Source: Rhodoferax sp. (lineage in GTDB: Bacteria > Pseudomonadota > Gammaproteobacteria > Burkholderiales > Burkholderiaceae_C). Taken from it: a stretch of DNA of 5,497 bases. Location of the stretch: assembly GCA_028292305.1 (NCBI GenBank), contig JAQGMQ010000839.1, forward strand, positions 1 through 5,497, read 5' to 3'. Positions 1-2,671 of the stretch are shown here, piece after piece (position 1 is the stretch's first letter; the number at the start of each line of letters is the position of its first letter). The position numbers were made by a program, and so were the translations under genes. Below the pieces are notes generated by a model. It was given only the letters and a program-made list of their open reading frames with translations. It had not been told where the DNA came from and made no database searches.

Positions 1-38
1 GAAGCTAACGGAAGAAAAGGCGACCCGCAGTCTGGGGC

Positions 39-129
39 CCTGCGCTGGCGGGTGTCGGCGGGGGTCTGGCTAAACTCGCTGCGCTCAAACAACGCCAGCC
101 CTGATCCCGCCGACACCCACCATCGCAGG
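39..129. repeat. Long imperfect inverted repeat, probable dispersed intergenic element
   Basis: Bases 39-62 pair with 106-129. The 24-position stem has only two mismatches (45/123 and 49/119), and its core GGGTGTCGGCGGG (50-62) is perfectly complementary to 106-118. A second short stem, CTGGC (66-70) with GCCAG (94-98), lies inside, leaving a loop at 71-93 that contains the segment AAACTCGCTGCGCTCAAAC. The design (long stem, conserved-looking loop, intergenic, no ORF) fits a dispersed palindromic element. From memory, similar loop strings recur between genes in Comamonadaceae-like genomes, but I cannot verify a copy number from one window. Confidence 0.6.
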
Positions 130-185
130 CCCAGCCAGGACGGGTGGGGGTCCGGGGGCAGGATACCGCCGTCGCTGCGCTGGGC

Positions 186-207
186 AACAGCCGAACAGCC
201 AACAGCC
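186..207. repeat. Short AACAGCC direct repeat, three copies
   Basis: AACAGCC occurs at 186-192, 194-200 and 201-207. The last two copies are directly adjacent and the first is offset by one G. This is probably a minor slippage product inside the repeat-rich intergenic region. No function is suggested. Confidence 0.5.
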
Positions 208-239
208 CCAGCGGCCTTGACCGGCACCCCTGCCTTGTC

Positions 240-263
240 CCCTCTCCCGCGTGCGGGAGAGGG
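240..263. repeat. Perfect GC-rich palindrome, REP-like
   Basis: CCCTCTCCCGC (240-250) is followed by GT and then its exact reverse complement GCGGGAGAGGG (253-263). The 11-bp arms are perfect. Neither flank carries a T-run, so it is a poor intrinsic terminator. Sequences of this CTCTCCC...GGGAGAG type are common dispersed intergenic palindromes in GC-rich proteobacteria, which is the best explanation here. It lies 78 bases beyond the stop of the minus-strand PEP-CTERM gene and could help protect that transcript's 3' end. Confidence 0.6.
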
Positions 264-303
264 AGCAATACACAACGAGCACCTCGCCAAGCTCAACAGA
301 AAC

Positions 304-329
304 GGGAGAGAAGGGCTCTACCCCCTCCC
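304..329 (-). terminator. Weak terminator-like hairpin after the PEP-CTERM gene
   Basis: On the minus strand, GGGAG (329-325) pairs with CTCCC (308-304). An additional inner GGG/CCC pairing (323-321 with 315-313) is separated by an internal loop. The stem is followed by the moderately T-rich GTTTCTGTT. It begins 12 bases past the TGA of the PEP-CTERM gene, where a terminator would be expected. The stem is short and interrupted and the T-tract is broken, so the call is tentative. Confidence 0.33.
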
Positions 330-341
330 CCGCAACCAACG

Positions 342-1124
342 TCAGACGGCCGAGGCTGCCTTGGACGTGCGTTGCGAACGCCGCGAAACCCCCAGCCCGA
401 TCAAACCCAAAGCCATCAGCGCAATGCTCGCCGGCTCAGGCACCTCGGCCACCTTGGGCACTTCGGTCAGCGAAACCCCATCGATCAGGCTCACGGGTGG
501 AAAGCCGTCCGGCGTGCCTTTGGCCATGAACGACAACAACTGGTCGGTGCTGGTCGCCGTGAACTGCATCTCGCTCTTGAACCAGCCGGTAAAGCCGTGG
601 TTCGCGTTCGAGAGAACGGTCGTCGTTTGCTGGGCAGCGCCGAAGCCGACCAGCCAACCTTCCGTGGTGGCGCCATCGCGCACGTTGAACTGGGCACCGG
701 CGTAGTCGAACGACAGGTCATATTGCTGACCCACCGTCAGGCCATGGATGGTCTGGCTCAACACATTGGTGACGGTCGAGTCGCCGTCGATGGCAATGAA
801 GTTGCCGCCGTCCGGGCTGTCGGCCGCGGCCCACAACACCGCCGGGTTCGGGTTGAGCCCGTTCGAGATGCCGAGCGCACCGGTCGTCGTGGCTTCGCCC
901 GGAAAGTACACCAGGCTGTAGTTGTAGCCGCCCGGCGCCCAAACCTGCCAGTCGGCTACGACGGACTGCGTCAACGCGCCCGTCAAGGCCAGGGGCGATG
1001 AGTGGGTGACGGAGGTCGTCTCGAAGCCCCCGTTCTGGACCAGGTTGATCGGCGCAGCGTTGGTGGCGGTTGCGCCGAAAGCGAGAAAAGCTGCAGCACA
1101 AGCGGTCGATTTAAATGTCTTCAT
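342..1124 (-). CDS. PEP-CTERM sorting domain secreted protein with NGGFE jelly-roll-like domain
   Basis: The product is 260 residues. Residues 1-24 form a signal peptide (Lys at 2 and 5, hydrophobic core 8-18, likely cleavage after Asn-Ala-Ala 22-24). The mature protein opens with NLVQNGGFE (27-35), typical of galactose-binding/jelly-roll-like domains in secreted and extracellular-matrix proteins. Further beta-strand-like segments include YDLSFDYAG (135-143) and a closing SLIDGVSL (212-219). The C-terminus has the full exosortase signal: VPEP (228-231), a hydrophobic helix to about 246, then Arg-Arg and a 12-13 residue tail rather longer than usual. By family knowledge, exosortase recognises PEP, removes the tail and releases or anchors the protein at the surface, often with exopolysaccharide. 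No exosortase gene is in this window. An in-frame start at 1235 is possible, but the ATG at 1124 places the signal peptide at the N-terminus; only a weak GAGA precedes it. Ligand and substrate are unknown. Confidence 0.93.
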   Translation of the reverse strand: MKTFKSTACAAAFLAFGATATNAAPINLVQNGGFETTSVTHSSPLALTGALTQSVVADWQVWAPGGYNYSLVYFPGEATTTGALGISNGLNPNPAVLWAAADSPDGGNFIAIDGDSTVTNVLSQTIHGLTVGQQYDLSFDYAGAQFNVRDGATTEGWLVGFGAAQQTTTVLSNANHGFTGWFKSEMQFTATSTDQLLSFMAKGTPDGFPPVSLIDGVSLTEVPKVAEVPEPASIALMALGLIGLGVSRRSQRTSKAASAV

Positions 1125-1141
1125 AGTAGTTCTCTGTTGTG

Positions 1142-1169
1142 TAAAAAGATGCCGGCCACCCGGTTCGGC
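1142..1169 (-). promoter_or_regulatory. Terminator-like hairpin in the PEP-CTERM 5' leader
   Basis: On the minus strand, GCCG (1169-1166) and CC (1163-1162) pair with GG (1157-1156) and CGGC (1154-1151), with unpaired bases between the two helices. The hairpin is followed by ATCTTTTTA. It lies about 27 bases upstream of the PEP-CTERM start codon, so it would be in the mRNA leader if transcription starts near the AT-rich stretch at 1185-1200. A hairpin followed by five T in a leader resembles an attenuator. The stem is short and imperfect. Confidence 0.3.
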
Positions 1170-1186
1170 GAACTGTAGGGACTGGG

Positions 1187-1192
1187 TATATT
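1187..1192 (+). promoter_or_regulatory. Possible -10 box (TATATT) for a plus-strand transcript
   Basis: TATATT matches the sigma-70 -10 consensus at five of six positions and is the best plus-strand candidate in the region. It would start transcription near 1199, upstream of all the hairpins up to the 1426-1454 terminator. The -35 position (1164-1169, TTCGGC) is a poor match, so an activator would be needed. On the minus strand the same AT-rich stretch could supply a -10 (TATACC) for the PEP-CTERM gene. Confidence 0.25.
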
Positions 1193-1215
1193 TTTGTTTC
1201 CAACAATCACACAGA

Positions 1216-1234
1216 TGACTGCTGTATGCAGTCA
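1216..1234. promoter_or_regulatory. Operator-like palindrome TGACTGC-N5-GCAGTCA
   Basis: TGACTGC (1216-1222) and GCAGTCA (1228-1234) are perfect 7-bp arms around TGTAT. The site sits between the divergent genes, about 92 bases upstream of the PEP-CTERM ATG. Its size fits a dimeric repressor or activator site. Its centre (1225) is 42 bp, about four helical turns, from the centre of the next palindrome (1267). It could also be a hairpin in the candidate RNA. It is not a LexA box, because the CTG/CAG spacing is seven rather than ten. Confidence 0.4.
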
Positions 1235-1255
1235 AAGCATGCGCGGCAAGCCCGG

Positions 1256-1278
1256 TTAGTGCGCCTTAGTTGCACTAA
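1256..1278. promoter_or_regulatory. Operator-like palindrome TTAGTGC-N9-GCACTAA
   Basis: TTAGTGC (1256-1262) and GCACTAA (1272-1278) are perfect 7-bp arms with a nine-base spacer, followed by four more A. The A-run makes it unsuitable as a plus-strand terminator. It may be a regulator-binding site shared by the divergent promoters, or a hairpin in the candidate RNA. I cannot assign a regulator. Confidence 0.4.
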
Positions 1279-1425
1279 AAAAGCAGCGATGGCCGGCGGG
1301 CGGACTGCAAAAGCGTGCGCAGCACCAACAAAGGTTTTGGTGACCTGCGCTGTCCGGCCCGTGCGGGTTGCGCCTACAAGCCGACGCCCTGAGGCGAACG
1401 ACACTTGCGTCCCAACACTCGACAT

Positions 1426-1454
1426 CCCCGCCTGACTTGGCGGGGTTCTTATTT
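1426..1454 (+). terminator. Strong rho-independent terminator
   Basis: CCCCGCC (1426-1432), loop TGACTT (1433-1438) and GGCGGGG (1439-1445) form a perfect 7-bp GC-rich stem followed by TTCTTATTT (1446-1454). On the minus strand no T-run follows the stem, so it acts on plus-strand transcripts. It lies 73 bases before the ClpP-like ATG, with no clear protein gene ahead of it. It therefore ends either a small RNA or a prematurely terminated leader of the ClpP-like gene. Confidence 0.8.
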
Positions 1455-1512
1455 CAGCCGCGTCGCGACATGCCGCCAAAACTGTGCACCGGCGCGCGGC
1501 TGTTGCCTTTTT
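1455..1512 (+). terminator. Second hairpin plus T-run upstream of the ClpP-like gene
   Basis: CAGCCGCG (1455-1462) is exactly complementary to CGCGGCTG (1495-1502), closing a 32-base loop. A five-T run follows at 1508-1512, five bases after the stem. The long loop and the gap before the T-run make it a poor terminator by itself. It begins directly after the strong terminator and ends only 15 bases before the ClpP-like ATG. It may instead act as a leader structure that masks the translation start. Confidence 0.25.
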
Positions 1513-1523
1513 GAAATATTTCA
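1512..1523. promoter_or_regulatory. 12-bp perfect palindrome next to the ClpP-like start codon
   Basis: TGAAATATTTCA is a perfect palindrome ending four bases before the ATG at 1528. It occupies the place where a Shine-Dalgarno sequence would normally lie, and no AGG or GAG motif is present. It could be an operator. Alternatively, AATATT (1515-1520) could be the -10 of a leaderless transcript, although no -35 is recognisable. Confidence 0.35.
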
Positions 1524-1527
1524 TCCC

Positions 1528-2133
1528 ATGACCCAAGCTCCCACACTCCGCATCCCTTCTCTCGTACCCGACATCCGCCTCTTCGGCAAAGTCAATGAAC
1601 ACATGCTTGGCGAGTTCTTCCGCCAGCAGGCCGAGGCGCCCAACGACAAGCCGCTGGTGATCGAGCTCAGCACCTCGGGCGGCGACGCCGACATCGGCCG
1701 GCGCATCGCGCAAGAGATCAAGCTGTGGCAGAACTACGGCCGGCGCGACATCTACTTCCTGGGCAAGACCTTCGTCTACTCGGCGGGCGTGACCATCATG
1801 TCGGCCTTTGCCAAGGAACGCCGCTTCATGACCAGCGACACGCTGCTGCTCATCCATGAACGCAAACTCAAGAAGACGGTGGAGTTGAGCGGCGCCCTGC
1901 GCTCCTGCCTGGGTCAGTTGTACGACGCGATCGCCGAGGTCGAGTCGGGCCAGTGGCTCGAGCGCGACGGCTTCGCGCAACTGGTGCGTGGCAGCACGGT
2001 CACGCTCGAGGATCTGGAGAAGAAGGTGCTGACCAAGGACTGGTACCTCACCGCAAGCGAGGCGCTCGCACAGGGCCTGATCGGCGGCATGCTGCACGAA
2101 AGCGATGAGAGCCGGACGTTCCTCGAACGTTGA
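1528..2133 (+). CDS. Orphan ClpP-like serine peptidase (peptidase family S14)
   Basis: The product is 201 residues, close to the usual ClpP length, and keeps the ClpP fold signature. STSGGD (48-53) matches the oxyanion-strand Gly-Gly. Ser85 in FVYSAGV is the probable nucleophile, although canonical ClpP has AASMG there. His110 in LLLIHERK matches the MIH motif and Asp171 in KDWYLTASEAL matches the RDRFLSA-type aspartate. The C-terminus follows the ClpP ending pattern (ALAQGLIGGML). The N-terminus starts almost directly at the first strand (PDIRLFGKV) and lacks the usual segment that forms ClpP axial loops, so pairing with ClpX or ClpA is doubtful. No ATPase or second clpP is nearby. The ATG at 1528 was chosen because the open frame upstream to a TTG at 1405 runs through the terminator and looks unlike protein. 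No Shine-Dalgarno is visible. Cytoplasmic proteolysis is inferred and the target is unknown. Confidence 0.9.
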   Translation: MTQAPTLRIPSLVPDIRLFGKVNEHMLGEFFRQQAEAPNDKPLVIELSTSGGDADIGRRIAQEIKLWQNYGRRDIYFLGKTFVYSAGVTIMSAFAKERRFMTSDTLLLIHERKLKKTVELSGALRSCLGQLYDAIAEVESGQWLERDGFAQLVRGSTVTLEDLEKKVLTKDWYLTASEALAQGLIGGMLHESDESRTFLER

Positions 2134-2138
2134 CATCG

Positions 2139-2159
2139 GCCGCCATCGGTGCGGGCTTT
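2139..2159 (+). terminator. Weak terminator-like hairpin after the ClpP-like gene
   Basis: CCGC (2140-2143) pairs with GCGG (2151-2154) around a seven-base loop, and G2139 can pair with C2156 across a bulged G. Only TTT follows. It starts six bases past the ClpP-like stop, a natural place for a terminator, but it is too weak to exclude read-through into the downstream pair of genes. Confidence 0.25.
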
Positions 2160-2262
2160 CCGCGGCGTGTTCCGGAAACTGGACTACAAGCCCTGCTGCC
2201 ACGGTCCCACGCACCCCGGGTCATCCATGCACCACCCTGAAGTCAGAGACATCGGACTTTTC

Positions 2263-2266
2263 GGAG
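2263..2266 (+). promoter_or_regulatory. Ribosome binding site GGAG for the membrane protein
   Basis: GGAG lies six bases before the ATG at 2273. It is the clearest Shine-Dalgarno in the window. It decides the start of the membrane protein against the in-frame ATG at 2105, which would overlap the ClpP-like gene and add 56 residues of non-membrane, non-conserved-looking sequence. Confidence 0.75.
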
Positions 2267-2272
2267 ACAAAC

Positions 2273-2671
2273 ATGAATGCCATCGCACCCTATACCGAAC
2301 AGGAACACCCACCCAGCCGCTACTCACCGGCCAGCGCGTTTGCGCTGGTCGTGGGGGTGCTGCTGCTGGTCGAAGGCCTCTGGGGGCTGGCGAGCCCGGT
2401 CGTCTTCGGCGTGCTGACCACCAACCTGCCGCACGCGATCATCCACACCGTCCTGGGCTTGTACGGCATCGCCGTGGGCCTGGGGCGCGACCCGGCGGGT
2501 TACCTGCTGTTTCTGGGCGCGCTCCTGCTGGCCGTCGGCCTGCTGTATTTCGTGCCGATGGCCACGGCCATGCTGACTACGCTGCTGAATGTGAACACCG
2601 CCGTGGCGTTGGTGAACATCGTGGCCGGCTCGCTCGCACTGGTGCTGCGTGGCTTTGACCGAGGCTGGTAG
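2273..2671 (+). CDS. Small four-helix inner membrane protein, DUF4383-like
   Basis: The product is 132 residues: a polar N-terminus of about 19 residues, then four predicted membrane helices at roughly 20-41, 53-71, 76-95 and 108-125, and a short charged end (RGFDRGW). The segment LPHAIIHTVLGLYGIAVG (52-69), an Asn/His-bearing start to helix 2 followed by a Gly-rich helix, recalls DUF4383-type four-helix proteins, whose function is unknown. I regard that family link as likely but not certain. There is no signal peptide with a cleavage site and no catalytic motif. The gene has a good ribosome binding site and its last 23 bases overlap the start of the uvrA-like gene, so the two are probably coupled. 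A link to DNA damage or drug tolerance would rest on that context alone. Confidence 0.85.
   Translation: MNAIAPYTEQEHPPSRYSPASAFALVVGVLLLVEGLWGLASPVVFGVLTTNLPHAIIHTVLGLYGIAVGLGRDPAGYLLFLGALLLAVGLLYFVPMATAMLTTLLNVNTAVALVNIVAGSLALVLRGFDRGW

Larger units (their letters stand above)
1..341. other. Gene-free repeat-bearing intergenic region
   Basis: I see no credible gene in this stretch. Open frames cross it on both strands, but their translations are low-complexity, rich in Pro, Arg, Gly and Ser, have no recognisable domain, and run antisense through the PEP-CTERM gene. The stretch holds a long imperfect inverted repeat (39-129), a G-rich segment (142-162, runs of 3, 5, 5 and 2 G), three copies of AACAGCC (186-192, 194-200, 201-207), a perfect palindrome (240-263) and a terminator-like hairpin (304-329). 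It lies downstream of the minus-strand PEP-CTERM gene. It reads as accumulated intergenic repeats. Confidence 0.7.
1199..1454 (+). ncRNA. Candidate structured small RNA or attenuated leader of unknown family
   Basis: A near-ideal plus-strand terminator at 1426-1454 implies a transcript ending there, yet no convincing protein gene precedes it. The DNA in front folds well. GCGCAG (1317-1322) pairs with CTGCGC (1345-1350), and CACCAA (1323-1328) pairs with TTGGTG (1337-1342), giving 12 bp with a two-base bulge (A1343 C1344) and an eight-base loop. Smaller hairpins lie at 1358-1367 (CCCG/CGGG) and 1385-1396 (CGCC, loop CTGA, GGCG). The 5' end is uncertain; about 1199 is taken from the TATATT box. 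Either a free-standing sRNA or a leader controlling the ClpP-like gene 73 bases downstream would fit. It matches no RNA family I recognise. Confidence 0.4.
1125..1527. other. Divergent intergenic region with structured, terminator-bearing DNA
   Basis: This 403-bp region separates the minus-strand PEP-CTERM gene from the plus-strand ClpP-like gene. It has no convincing protein gene: the one plus-strand frame (1226-1435, 69 codons) has roughly half G/C at third positions, is strongly basic, and stops inside the terminator loop. From left to right it contains a terminator-like hairpin in the PEP-CTERM leader (1151-1169), a TATATT box (1187-1192), two palindromes (1216-1234, 1256-1278), a 12-bp bulged stem-loop (1317-1350), small hairpins at 1358-1367 and 1385-1396, a strong intrinsic terminator (1426-1454), a second hairpin with a T-run (1455-1512) and a 12-bp palindrome next to the ClpP-like ATG. 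Confidence 0.7.

Noticed and set aside
142..162. G-quadruplex-forming sequence
   Set aside because: There are only three runs of three or more G plus one GG, so a stable three-tetrad structure is not supported.
52..705. Plus-strand open frame (217 codons) starting in the inverted repeat
   Set aside because: Its first third translates repeats and the remainder is antisense to the PEP-CTERM gene. No domain, ribosome site or coding-like composition.
144..1001. Plus-strand open frame (285 codons) opposite the PEP-CTERM gene
   Set aside because: It lies antisense to a gene with a clear signal peptide and sorting tail and begins in repeats. Its translation is Arg-rich and featureless.
1216..1234. 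LexA/SOS box
   Set aside because: The palindrome has CTG and CAG separated by seven bases rather than ten, and no SOS-box core.
1374..1402. Resemblance of CAAGCC...CCCTGAGGCGAAC to part of 6S RNA
   Set aside because: Only a short string is similar. Too little sequence remains before the terminator for 6S RNA, and the long closing stem of that RNA is not seen.
1226..1435. Plus-strand 69-codon frame before the terminator
   Set aside because: About half of its third positions are G/C, unlike the strongly biased real genes here. It has no ribosome site and ends inside the terminator loop, so a non-coding explanation is better.
1405..1527. N-terminal extension of the ClpP-like protein from a TTG
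   Set aside because: The extension would translate through the intrinsic terminator and gives Cys/Arg-rich sequence unrelated to ClpP. The ATG at 1528 fits the fold.
1207..2214. Minus-strand open frame (335 codons) opposite the ClpP-like gene
   Set aside because: It is a shadow of the ClpP-like gene, which has the conserved catalytic motifs, and it runs through the terminator region.
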